From JAIEPM01 sp964546815 (GTDB lineage: Bacteria > Cyanobacteriota > Vampirovibrionia > Obscuribacterales > Obscuribacteraceae): DNA of 64,000 nt. The notes under the pieces are model-generated. The model searched no databases. It saw only the letters and a program-made list of their open reading frames with translations, and was not told where the DNA came from. Within the stretch, counting starts at the first letter, position 1; each line of letters begins with the position of its first letter. The DNA is taken from positions 1 to 64,000 of the forward strand of contig CAZJLR010000012.1 of the NCBI GenBank assembly GCA_964546815.1, given 5' to 3'. A program made the translations under genes and the position numbers. Positions 9,047-16,506 of this stretch are shown here, piece after piece.

Positions 9047-9166
9047 CTAGAACTCTGCTACCAAGCCGAACGATGCAATCAACAAGATGCAGCAGAAGTA
9101 AAACAGGAAAAATCCTGTCCAGCGAGCAATCATTTGAACTTCGGTTGGTTTGTCTTCTTTAGCCAT
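9047..9166 (-). CDS. 39-residue single-span membrane microprotein
   Basis: An ATG at 9166 preceded by AGGA starts 39 codons ending in TAG. The product has a polar, charged N-terminus ('MAKEDKPTEVQMIARW') and one hydrophobic helix ('TGFFLFYFCCILLIASFGLV') with an 'AEF' tail. It lies 30 bp downstream of the FlpD-like gene at the end of the respiratory operon. Size, topology and position resemble small accessory subunits of respiratory complexes, such as CydX-type or cbb3 small subunits, but no homologue is recognised. The next codons after its TAG run in the same frame into the kinase, so a readthrough product would be a membrane-anchored kinase. Confidence 0.6.
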   Translation of the reverse strand: MAKEDKPTEVQMIARWTGFFLFYFCCILLIASFGLVAEF

Positions 9167-9196
9167 GATTAGGTGATCCTGTCCTTTCTAATTCAA

Positions 9197-9592
9197 TTAT
9201 TTTGCGTCGGCAGCCGGAAGTTTTTCCAGAACTGCGGCAAACTCTTTTACTTCATCGAGCAATCGTTTTGGTTGGACTTTTGATAGCCAAAGACCAATGA
9301 CACGGCGTCTGTCTACGGCTTTCTTCAAACCTGGTGGGCGTTCGCCCAGTAAACGTTCGCGAATCATTTTGTTGCCCTCACGGTAGTAGCAGTCGCCAAT
9401 TTGGCAGCCTGTAACCACAACGCCGTCAGCACCGTTTTTCAGTGCAGCCTCAATCATCAGCGGCTGAATCATGCCTGAGCATGGAAACTTCACCACATAA
9501 CATCCAGGAATGTCTTTGAGTTGGCTCTTTGAGTCGACATGCTTGTCGAGGTCGCAAGAGCGTTCACAAATTAGTGTCATTATCTTTTGCAT
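9197..9592 (-). CDS. MvhD/FlpD-type hydrogenase iron-sulfur subunit family protein
   Basis: 131 residues matching the MvhD/FlpD family: Cys9 and Cys13 in 'LICERSCD', 'VKFPCSGMIQ', and the signature 'GADGVVVTGCQIGDCYYREG'. In methanogens and sulfate reducers this small iron-sulfur protein passes electrons between a hydrogenase or formate dehydrogenase and heterodisulfide reductase HdrA. Here there is no hydrogenase or HdrA in the window; instead it follows, 9 bp away, a cytochrome b-ferredoxin fusion. That suggests it links a soluble donor or acceptor to a membrane quinone module. The partner is not visible here. Confidence 0.85.
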   Translation of the reverse strand: MQKIMTLICERSCDLDKHVDSKSQLKDIPGCYVVKFPCSGMIQPLMIEAALKNGADGVVVTGCQIGDCYYREGNKMIRERLLGERPPGLKKAVDRRRVIGLWLSKVQPKRLLDEVKEFAAVLEKLPAADAK

Positions 9593-9601
9593 TTCGGCAT
9601 C

Positions 9602-10780
9602 CTACGATTGAGCTAGAAGAGCTTTGATCTTGTTTGTTACTTCTACGTCTTGCTGTTCAGGCAAGTCGATAGCGTCGAAGGCGCAGGCTCCTACACAGAG
9701 ACCACATCCTGAGCAACGGTACGGTAATACAGTTGCACGTAATTTGAAACGTGAGCCGGCTGGTGCTGGCACCATTTCGATTGCTTCGTATGGACAATCT
9801 TTGTCACAGAGCGAGCAGCCTGTGCACTTGTTGTCGACAACTTCAGCCGGGTCGAATGGTGCGACCTTGCCGGAGGCGGCTTCAACAATGAAGGGAAGTG
9901 GCAGTAACGAGATTACCACTGTAGCGATAGAGACGATGACCCAGTAGGTCATTGGTGGCATTTGAGTCAACATCAAGTAAGGCCACAAGAAGAATATGTC
10001 TACATCAAATCCATTTGGTGATGAAGTGAGCACAGCTGGCTTGCCCATGCTGATTGGATAGAGGTAAACCACAACCATCACGATAGCCATCAATGCGTAA
10101 TTGATTACTGGTGGTGGTGTCAAAACCGGTCTTGCCATGCGGATGTAGTGAACCCACAAACCGAACAAGAGGAAGAATGAAAGACCGATGTGAATAAACA
10201 GGTAATTGGAAAGGGTCAAGTTAGTGATAGCTGAACCATTCAAGAACCATGCTTTCAAGCCTGTTCCGATAATTGGAAGTGACTCAAGAGCTGTCACTGT
10301 CATACGTGTGAGAACAAGTGAGCGTTCATCCCAAACGAGGTAATAACCTGTTTGTCCGATGAATAGAACCAATATCAAAAGAACTATGCCTGAGAACCAT
10401 TGCAGCCAACGATATTGTCTGTAGCGGTCTGTGAACCATACTCTGATTGCGTGCAGAATAATGGTCAAAACCATGGCGTCGCCGGAATAGCGGTGAATGC
10501 CGCGTACAACGTTGCCGAAAGGAATCGTGTTGGTAATGTAATCAACTGAAGTAAAAGCGTTGATCATATTTTTCGCTGCATAAGCGCTATCGATTGTCGG
10601 CATGTAGTAAGCGAATAACAACAAACCGGACAAGAAAAGCACCCACAAGAAAAACTGCGGGAGTGCACCGTGGTAATAAAACGGATTGTACTTGCTTGTA
10701 AGCGCTACGTTTGTGTAGTGCTCCAACCATTGCATCAATTTGCTTAAACCGTCGGTATAGACTTTTTGCTGCTGCGCCAT
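9602..10780 (-). CDS. Cytochrome b (N-domain) fused to a 2x[4Fe-4S] ferredoxin
   Basis: 392 residues. Residues ~1-240 are a cytochrome b/b6 N-terminal domain of four helices with heme-ligand histidines in 'GIHRYSGDAMVLTIILHAIR' and 'FIHIGLSFFLLFGLWVHYIR'; 'GQTGYYLVWDERS' is the family's quinol-site region. Further helices follow at ~240-300, then two bacterial-ferredoxin motifs, 'CTGCSLCDKDCP' and 'CSGCGLCVGACAF', near residues 318 and 355. The fusion would let electrons move between quinone/heme b and iron-sulfur clusters on the cytoplasmic side, presumably to the adjacent FlpD-like protein. It is 31 bp downstream of the 175-residue membrane protein gene. Direction of electron flow is not evident. 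Confidence 0.85.
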   Translation of the reverse strand: MAQQQKVYTDGLSKLMQWLEHYTNVALTSKYNPFYYHGALPQFFLWVLFLSGLLLFAYYMPTIDSAYAAKNMINAFTSVDYITNTIPFGNVVRGIHRYSGDAMVLTIILHAIRVWFTDRYRQYRWLQWFSGIVLLILVLFIGQTGYYLVWDERSLVLTRMTVTALESLPIIGTGLKAWFLNGSAITNLTLSNYLFIHIGLSFFLLFGLWVHYIRMARPVLTPPPVINYALMAIVMVVVYLYPISMGKPAVLTSSPNGFDVDIFFLWPYLMLTQMPPMTYWVIVSIATVVISLLPLPFIVEAASGKVAPFDPAEVVDNKCTGCSLCDKDCPYEAIEMVPAPAGSRFKLRATVLPYRCSGCGLCVGACAFDAIDLPEQQDVEVTNKIKALLAQS

Positions 10781-10811
10781 CTGACGTCTACCTTTTTGCT
10801 GGTGCCCTAAA

Positions 10812-11339
10812 CTACTTTTTCGCCGGAAGAATTGTCTTTTCTTCAGCGCCCCATCTGCCCATTGCCTGAATTGCCAGTGCTCCTGCGAATAGCGAGAGAC
10901 CTAAGAAAAGACCGTAGGCGTTATATATATAGTTCTTGTCTGTTTGTAGAACAGTCAGCAAGTTTTTCAAATCTTCTGGGCTGCCTACGTTTTGCTTGAT
11001 TGCTTCTTCTACTTTAGGAGCATATTCAGGTCCGTTGATTTCAATCAACTTTGCTTTCCATGCTTGTTCGACATCTGTTTTGTCGCCATCGTTTGACGAT
11101 GAGGACACTTGTGGTGCAGGTAATGCTTTCAGAGTATCGATACCGAACTTTCCATAAGCCTTGTATAAGTCCATGGCGCCAGGTAGACCGGGCACCATAG
11201 ATTCACCTGCTACTCTCTTTTGAGGAAAGACTTGTGCCGGAAGAAGTTCAAGAGCCGGCATGAATACAACTGCCAGAATCAGAGTTGCTAGCCCTGCTAC
11301 TACAGCGATCATCATACTGATTGGTCCTGGTTTTCCCAT
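10812..11339 (-). CDS. Membrane protein of the respiratory operon, unknown subunit
   Basis: 175 residues with an N-terminal helix ('PISMMIAVVAGLATLILAVV'), a ~100-residue probably extracytoplasmic domain and a C-terminal helix ('AYGLFLGLSLFAGALAIQAM'). No CXXCH or iron-sulfur motif. A good GGCAG-type ribosome site and the 3-bp gap to the preceding gene show tight coupling. Likely a structural subunit of the cytochrome b assembly; not recognised by family. Confidence 0.7.
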   Translation of the reverse strand: MGKPGPISMMIAVVAGLATLILAVVFMPALELLPAQVFPQKRVAGESMVPGLPGAMDLYKAYGKFGIDTLKALPAPQVSSSSNDGDKTDVEQAWKAKLIEINGPEYAPKVEEAIKQNVGSPEDLKNLLTVLQTDKNYIYNAYGLFLGLSLFAGALAIQAMGRWGAEEKTILPAKK

Positions 11340-11342
11340 CTC

Positions 11343-11654
11343 TTACTGCCTGCCCCCTAGATTGTTCGAGTCGTTTTTCGAGCTTTTTTCGCTCTTGCGA
11401 TCTGAAAGATATTTGTCGATTTTGTCGAATATTTCTACTTTTTTGGTCAAGTTACCTTTTCTTTTCTCGTCGAAATAAATCCAGTAGCCTTGAACAGAAA
11501 GTAGAAGCAATGTTGATGCTGTGCCGCCTGCGAGCACTCCCCAGTCTCCGATGCCGCCTGTTTCATTCACCTGTCTCCACCCGGCGAAAAACCAGGAAAG
11601 ACTGATGACAGATGCTGCGAACATGCTCCATTTAAGAGACCAGTGAATGCTCAT
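11343..11654 (-). CDS. Small two-span membrane protein of the respiratory operon
   Basis: 103 residues with two hydrophobic helices ('WSMFAASVISLSWFFAGW', 'GVLAGGTASTLLLLSVQGYW') and a highly charged C-terminal tail. GAGGTGATTAG before the ATG is a strong ribosome site. It sits between the long cytochrome b (9 bp) and the 175-residue membrane protein (3 bp). No cofactor motif; probably a small assembly or structural subunit. Confidence 0.7.
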   Translation of the reverse strand: MSIHWSLKWSMFAASVISLSWFFAGWRQVNETGGIGDWGVLAGGTASTLLLLSVQGYWIYFDEKRKGNLTKKVEIFDKIDKYLSDRKSEKSSKNDSNNLGGRQ

Positions 11655-11663
11655 CTAATCACC

Positions 11664-13526
11664 TCAGTGTGCTGCCGGAGCTGCTGCTGAATCCGCTGCC
11701 GGAGTAGCTTTAGCTGGTGCAGCTGGTGATTTGTATTTGAACATCAACACGAAGCAAGCGACGGTTGCTACCACGCCAAGTACCATCCAGATCCAGTCGA
11801 TTTCAGGAATCGGCAGTGGGTATGGTGCACCAGATACTGCTTTTTCTACATTGTAGGTTTCGCGATTGCAGAATGTTATGTAGTCAGAACACCAGCGATT
11901 GGAAACCATGTAGTCGAGAGCATTGGCATATGGAACTGGAGTTGGGATGCCATCTTTAACCACAACGTTGAAGCTTGGGATAGCTTGGAACAATGGGTCG
12001 AGCCAGCCACCGGCTCCCTGGCTCACACAGATGTCGTGGATTTTTTGCACGGTGTCTGCGCCAGGCACGCCTTTCAAGTTGGTTACCAGTTCCTGGTAGT
12101 TCCAGTAGTTAGGATTAGCGAGTGCTTTGTTAGCTGGGTTTACATCAACAGCCACGCGAACAAGCTTTTCTACTTCGTCGGCTTTAGCTAGAGATCCGAG
12201 GTTTTTCACCACCATGTATGTCCAGGCCTGAGTTAGAGGCGAGAAGAACATTTCGGTTTGAGCCATGAAGTAGTATGCAAATGCCCAGAGAGACTGGATT
12301 GCAGCCGCAACTCCCATTGCGATGCAGCCTTTAACTGCTTGTGCTTTTTCCTGAGCTGTTTTGTAGTGCTGGTGATAAATCCAGAGTTGAGCAAGAATGC
12401 CCAGGTCTACAAGACCCCAGAGGAATGAGCGCCAGTACGGTGGGTCGTTGTGGATGTTGGCGATGTTGACGATGATTAGAATCGAGAATATCAACCAGCA
12501 GAGCAAGCCCATCAAAGCTACGAAGAATATGAGTGGACGCTTGTAAATGTCTTTCTCAGCGCCTGTGGCCCATACATCCAGGAATGGAAGCAAGATTACT
12601 GAAATTGGGATAACCATTGTGATTTCAGTTGCAACTACCGGCTCTAGGTATTTGTACATCTGGTATAGACCCAGGAAGTACCAGTCTGAAAGAATCGGCA
12701 GTGGCGTTACGTCTGGGTTTGAACGGTGTCCAAGCGCAGCCGGCATGATTATCGCCACGATGATTAGCATCATTGAAACGACAATTCGTTTTGTCCAGTT
12801 CAAAGGAATTCTCTTGAATCCTGTTTTGTAGAAATATAGTTCTACGAAGATCAGCGGGATGGCAGAGAAAGCCATGTGAATTGAGAAGAATCTGGTAATT
12901 GTTTCCTGGGTGATAGCGCCGCCTGCTCCAAGCAAGAACTCGGCTGTATTCCAACCAAGGTGCACAGATTTAACCAGGGGCAAGTAGAAGTCACCCATTA
13001 CAGGGAATTGGTCCATGTAAGTTGGGAATGTGGCGAATACCTTTGTAGCCCAAAATGCCCGTTGGTTCCAGATAAGTAGGTAACCAGTCAGACCTGAATA
13101 CATGGAAAGGAGCAGCGTAATCAAAGCCAGTGCAATATTGAATTCTTTGCCTGGCTTGTAGTCGCCGCATATGAACATGCGATAAAGACGCATAGTTGCT
13201 GCGATGATCATCGCGTCTGCGCCGTATTTGTGAATTCCTCTCCAGAGATTACCGAAAGGAATTTCGTGTTGGATATGGAGAATTGAATCGAATGCAGCCG
13301 GCTTCGTCGGCACATACCACATGATGAGCACGCATCCGGTGAGGATTACCCAGAACCAGACTAAATAGAAAATGCCGCCTAATGAATAGAACGGATTTGT
13401 CTTAGCTTCTTGGTGGTGATGCTCATCGAATATGTCGATGTTTTTTATGCGAGTAGATATCCAGTCGCCAATTTTGGCGACTGCACCCGCGAAGCTTGAG
13501 CCCTTAGCATCTGCTGTACTATGCAA
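11664..13526 (-). CDS. Long cytochrome b subunit of a bc/b6f-type quinol oxidoreductase
   Basis: 620 residues. The N-terminal cytochrome b core has heme-b histidines in 'GIHKYGADAMIIAATMRLYR' and 'SIHMAFSAIPLIFVELYFY', the 'SGLTGYLLIWNQRAFWA' segment and 'PLPILSDWYFLGLYQMYKYL', equivalent to the Qo-site region where the family usually has PEWY; here the sequence is SDWY. After residue ~390 come extra helices and a ~150-residue extracytoplasmic insert with several Cys, and a last helix near 590. It overlaps the Rieske gene by 8 bp, as expected for a translationally coupled pair. There is no cytochrome c1 or f gene; the diheme lipoprotein upstream is the likely stand-in. Confidence 0.9.
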   Translation of the reverse strand: MHSTADAKGSSFAGAVAKIGDWISTRIKNIDIFDEHHHQEAKTNPFYSLGGIFYLVWFWVILTGCVLIMWYVPTKPAAFDSILHIQHEIPFGNLWRGIHKYGADAMIIAATMRLYRMFICGDYKPGKEFNIALALITLLLSMYSGLTGYLLIWNQRAFWATKVFATFPTYMDQFPVMGDFYLPLVKSVHLGWNTAEFLLGAGGAITQETITRFFSIHMAFSAIPLIFVELYFYKTGFKRIPLNWTKRIVVSMMLIIVAIIMPAALGHRSNPDVTPLPILSDWYFLGLYQMYKYLEPVVATEITMVIPISVILLPFLDVWATGAEKDIYKRPLIFFVALMGLLCWLIFSILIIVNIANIHNDPPYWRSFLWGLVDLGILAQLWIYHQHYKTAQEKAQAVKGCIAMGVAAAIQSLWAFAYYFMAQTEMFFSPLTQAWTYMVVKNLGSLAKADEVEKLVRVAVDVNPANKALANPNYWNYQELVTNLKGVPGADTVQKIHDICVSQGAGGWLDPLFQAIPSFNVVVKDGIPTPVPYANALDYMVSNRWCSDYITFCNRETYNVEKAVSGAPYPLPIPEIDWIWMVLGVVATVACFVLMFKYKSPAAPAKATPAADSAAAPAAH

Positions 13527-14076
13527 TTCCCCCAGCCTCCAGTGAAAGGATACTTATCTTATCTCCATCGTTCTTGACTATGAATTGTCTTGGCGGGCGT
13601 GGAGCTGGTCCTGAGACCACCTTGCCTGCCTGGGCAATGTCATAAACGCTCAAGTGGCACGGGCAGGCGAATACCGGTCCGTTTGGTTTGAAGTTGTAGC
13701 CCTTGAGACATTCTTCGGGATCTTTGACGAAGTTGAAAATGCAGCCCAGGTGTGGGCAAATGCGACTATAAGCTACAACGTCGCCAGTTGGAAGTTTCAC
13801 CGCATAACCAGGGATCTTGCGGACTTCCATGCCTTCTGGGTTGTATTCCTTATATGTTTGCGAAAACATGAATTGTAAGGCTGTCCAGGGTTCTGGGAAG
13901 TCTGATTGGTTGAAAACCACGTCTTCCAGAGCTTTAGGCTGGTCCGATGGACCCAAAATGTCCAATGGTTTGATGGTCGGACGCAAGTAACGCATAAATG
14001 GCGAAATTAGCAGCCCGAATGTAGCGGCCAGCGGTATTGCCGCTATGAATGATCTTCTTGTTGTTCCCTCAGCCAT
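13519..14076 (-). CDS. Rieske iron-sulfur protein
   Basis: 185 residues with one N-terminal membrane anchor preceded by twin arginines ('TTRRSFIAAIPLAATFGLLI'), so probably Tat-exported. Cluster-binding boxes are 'CPHLGC' and 'CPCHLS' (two Cys and two His ligands, plus the usual disulfide Cys pair). It takes electrons from quinol at the Qo site of the cytochrome b encoded by the overlapping next gene and passes them to a cytochrome c. An insertion between the boxes ('FNFVKDPEECLKGYNF') makes it longer than the textbook b6f type. Confidence 0.93.
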   Translation of the reverse strand: MAEGTTRRSFIAAIPLAATFGLLISPFMRYLRPTIKPLDILGPSDQPKALEDVVFNQSDFPEPWTALQFMFSQTYKEYNPEGMEVRKIPGYAVKLPTGDVVAYSRICPHLGCIFNFVKDPEECLKGYNFKPNGPVFACPCHLSVYDIAQAGKVVSGPAPRPPRQFIVKNDGDKISILSLEAGGIA

Positions 14077-14117
14077 GATGCGTTCCTCGGATTGAAAAGA
14101 GGCAGACCTCTTTAATT

Positions 14118-15107
14118 CTAGTGAGTTTTATCGTCGCTCGTAGTGTTTTTTTTCTCGCTTGCGTCGCCGGCGGCTTTTGTTTCTGCGCCTTTGCTTTCGC
14201 TAGTTTTGTCTGCTTCCTTAGCTGGAGCTGCTTTCGCGTCTGCAGCTGGAGCTGTACTTGTGCTTGCAGCCGCATCTGCTTCAGGTTTCTTTTCAGCACT
14301 TGTATCTGTTGAGCTACTTGTTGCTGGAGGAGTTGCTGCTGCTGGACTTGCTTTGCTTCCTGGCGCTGCCGCCGCGGGAGCTGCTGCAACTTCAGTGCCT
14401 TCACTGCTTACCTGGAAGTTGCGTACATAAAGAACAAGTTTCTTGATATTGTCATGGTCAAACTTGAAGTTCTTTTTCTTGTCTTCTTTGCCTAAGAAGT
14501 TAGGCATGCCTTCCCACTTAATACCGTTGGCGATGTGATCATAAAGAGTGTCATCTGTACGATCGAAGAAACGTCTGTATGTGGTGAAGTTGGCTGGGTT
14601 TGGCTCAAGGTTGCGAGCCAGAGGACCTTCGCCATCACCCTTGGTGCCATGGCAAACTGCGCAGTTTGAACCGAACACTGGTGCTATGTAGTCCATGTCT
14701 TCCTTGCTCAATGGCGGGTTAGACAATGAACGTGCATAGACTACAAGGTTCCAAATTTCTTTGGAGTTCAGTTTAGTCTGCAATTTGTGCGGGTCTTTGT
14801 ATGTCAAAGATTGATATTGCTCAACTGGCTTTCTGCTTGCACCGTAAAGCTTGTCGGCTAGAGCAGGTTTGCCGCCCTGAGCTGTTTCGCCATTGGCGCC
14901 GTGGCACTGAGCGCAGTTATTCTTTTCCCAGAGAATCTTCCCGTCGGCAATTGATGGTCTGTCATCTGGATATACAACGTAATCAACTGGAGCTTCGGTC
15001 TGCTTTTCGTTAACCATTGTTGTATTCGGAACTTTCACCTCTGTTTGAGCACAGGATGACAAAAGTCCGATGATTGGAATTAACGGCAGAATCTTAGTAA
15101 GTTTCAT
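14118..15107 (-). CDS. Diheme cytochrome c lipoprotein with low-complexity tail
   Basis: 329 residues from the ATG at 15107; a start 14 codons upstream would overlap the previous gene and spoil the signal sequence. It begins with a lipoprotein signal ('IPIIGLLSSCAQ', lipobox LSSC). Two c-type heme sites, 'CAQCHG' and 'CAVCHG', mark two cytochrome c domains (about 55-130 and 145-235). The last ~95 residues are Ala/Ser/Pro/Thr/Lys-rich and disordered. Between the cbb3 genes and the Rieske/cytochrome b genes, it is placed to carry electrons from the Rieske protein to the oxidase, combining roles of c1 and CcoP. Role inferred from position. Confidence 0.88.
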   Translation of the reverse strand: MKLTKILPLIPIIGLLSSCAQTEVKVPNTTMVNEKQTEAPVDYVVYPDDRPSIADGKILWEKNNCAQCHGANGETAQGGKPALADKLYGASRKPVEQYQSLTYKDPHKLQTKLNSKEIWNLVVYARSLSNPPLSKEDMDYIAPVFGSNCAVCHGTKGDGEGPLARNLEPNPANFTTYRRFFDRTDDTLYDHIANGIKWEGMPNFLGKEDKKKNFKFDHDNIKKLVLYVRNFQVSSEGTEVAAAPAAAAPGSKASPAAATPPATSSSTDTSAEKKPEADAAASTSTAPAADAKAAPAKEADKTSESKGAETKAAGDASEKKNTTSDDKTH

Positions 15108-15124
15108 TATTTGATGCCCTGTTC

Positions 15125-15310
15125 CTAATACCCAAAGAAGGGAACCCATGATGTCATCGCCCAGATGACAACGAAGGCAAATAGCACTATGAGAGCTAAA
15201 GGAGGAGCTCCCTCACCTACACGGTACTCGGCTACTTCTTCGTAATGCTCACCGTCTGGCGCGGGCGCCGGAGTCTGAGGTTTAGTTGTCGCTGTTGGTT
15301 CGTCCGCCAC
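15125..15310 (-). CDS. Small single-span membrane subunit of the oxidase operon
   Basis: 61 residues from a GTG with AGGAG upstream. A Pro/Thr-rich, charged N-terminus is followed by one C-terminal helix ('LALIVLFAFVVIWAMTSWVP'). Gap to neighbours is 12-17 bp. Comparable in size and place to CcoQ/CcoH-type small subunits of cbb3 oxidases, but not assignable by sequence. Confidence 0.7.
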   Translation of the reverse strand: MADEPTATTKPQTPAPAPDGEHYEEVAEYRVGEGAPPLALIVLFAFVVIWAMTSWVPFFGY

Positions 15311-15322
15311 GATTTTCTCCTT

Positions 15323-15562
15323 TTACTCAGCCTGAGCTTTGGCGCGGGCTTTCTCGACTCTAGCCTTGGCCAATGCGGCAATTGACTCATCGCCGTCGTC
15401 CATCATGTCGAATTTCGATGATTCCATATCATCGAATTCGCCATTAGCAAAAGCCCATTTCATGGCGACCAGCGCCACCACAAAGAAAAGCATGCATATG
15501 CCGTAAGCTACATAAACTCCCGGTTGCAGACCGGCTTGATTCAAAATGCAATTAGGACACAT
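15323..15562 (-). CDS. CcoS-like small membrane protein
   Basis: 79 residues with one helix ('VYVAYGICMLFFVVALVAMK') followed by 'WAFANGEFDDMESSKF'. The 'GxFDDxe' segment right after the helix is typical of CcoS, a small factor needed for cofactor insertion in cbb3 oxidases. The N-terminus adds a Cys pair, 'CPNC', which CcoS lacks as a rule and which could bind metal. Tight spacing (2 bp) to the CcoO-like gene upstream. Tentative. Confidence 0.55.
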   Translation of the reverse strand: MCPNCILNQAGLQPGVYVAYGICMLFFVVALVAMKWAFANGEFDDMESSKFDMMDDGDESIAALAKARVEKARAKAQAE

Positions 15563-15564
15563 GC

Positions 15565-16506
15565 TTATTTCTCCTCAATTCCGCCAGCGTGCGGCTCGTA
15601 GACTTCGTTTGAAAGTCTAGGCAGTTTGACTGGTTCAACTTTGTTTAGTTGATCAAGATTGGTGATGGTGTCTTCTTGATCTTTCGGAAGAGTCTTCAAG
15701 TAAGCAACCAGGTACCACATTTGTTCTTCGGAAAGAACTTCGCCGAAGTGCGGCATGCGTGTACCGGCGACGCCTTCTCTAATACGATAGAACCAGAAAG
15801 CATCTGGATATTGCTTGTAGAAAGGACGTGTGAAGTTGGCAGGTTTTTTCTCAAGAGTGATGGAGTTGGGTCCATTTCCTCTTCCTTCAATACCGTGGCA
15901 TACAGAGCAGTTCTGTGTGTAGATGCCTCGTCCGGCATTGGCAGCTGCGTCAGCTTCTGTGTCTACTTTCTTGCGTGCCAAGAATTCATCGTATTCTTCA
16001 GGAGCCTGGACATAGGTTGTGACTTTGCGGTTGTTGCCCAGCGATTGCAAGTAAGCAACAAGGTCATTCATGTCGCGGTCTGAAAGGTAGCTAAAGCTTG
16101 GCATGATTGAGCCGGGCTTAACTGCGCGAGGTTGTATAAGGTGGGCTTTCTGCCATTCAGAAGCCATGCGCAAACCTTCGTTAGTAAGGTCAGGGCCGGT
16201 ACGGGCAGTACCCAATTGGTGCGGGGTTTCTGCTACGTAGTCGCCGGCTTTAACCAACGGCCCGTATCCTCTGTCTTGCTTACGAGTAAATTGAGTGTGG
16301 CAGTAAAAACAACCTTCTCTTACATAGACCTGTCTTCCTCTTAGAGGATCGGCATCGATTGTTTTTCCGAATGCCGTGTCTGCGTATGCGTTTGCAGAGC
16401 TGGTTTTTGTCGGATTGAACAGCACCATTGGTAGTAGCACTGTAGCTGTGATGATGGCGAAGAAGGTAATAATGATACCTGTGGCGCCGAGGCGATAGCC
16501 GTTCAT
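15565..16506 (-). CDS. ccoO: CcoO-like cbb3 oxidase subunit with a second cytochrome c domain
   Basis: 313 residues: an N-terminal anchor ('ATGIIITFFAIITATVLLPM'), a CcoO/FixO domain with 'GCFYCHTQ' near residue 67, and a second class-I cytochrome c domain with 'CSVCHGIEGRG' near residue 200. Ordinary CcoO has one heme; the extra domain resembles half of CcoP, which is not otherwise present, so this is a CcoO-CcoP-like merger. It overlaps the subunit I gene by one base. It passes electrons from the cytochrome c lipoprotein to the heme-copper subunit. Confidence 0.85.
   Translation of the reverse strand: MNGYRLGATGIIITFFAIITATVLLPMVLFNPTKTSSANAYADTAFGKTIDADPLRGRQVYVREGCFYCHTQFTRKQDRGYGPLVKAGDYVAETPHQLGTARTGPDLTNEGLRMASEWQKAHLIQPRAVKPGSIMPSFSYLSDRDMNDLVAYLQSLGNNRKVTTYVQAPEEYDEFLARKKVDTEADAAANAGRGIYTQNCSVCHGIEGRGNGPNSITLEKKPANFTRPFYKQYPDAFWFYRIREGVAGTRMPHFGEVLSEEQMWYLVAYLKTLPKDQEDTITNLDQLNKVEPVKLPRLSNEVYEPHAGGIEEK

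Noticed and set aside
14069..14404. 111-codon minus-strand ORF rich in Gln/Lys
   Set aside because: Frame shadow of the low-complexity tail of the cytochrome c lipoprotein.
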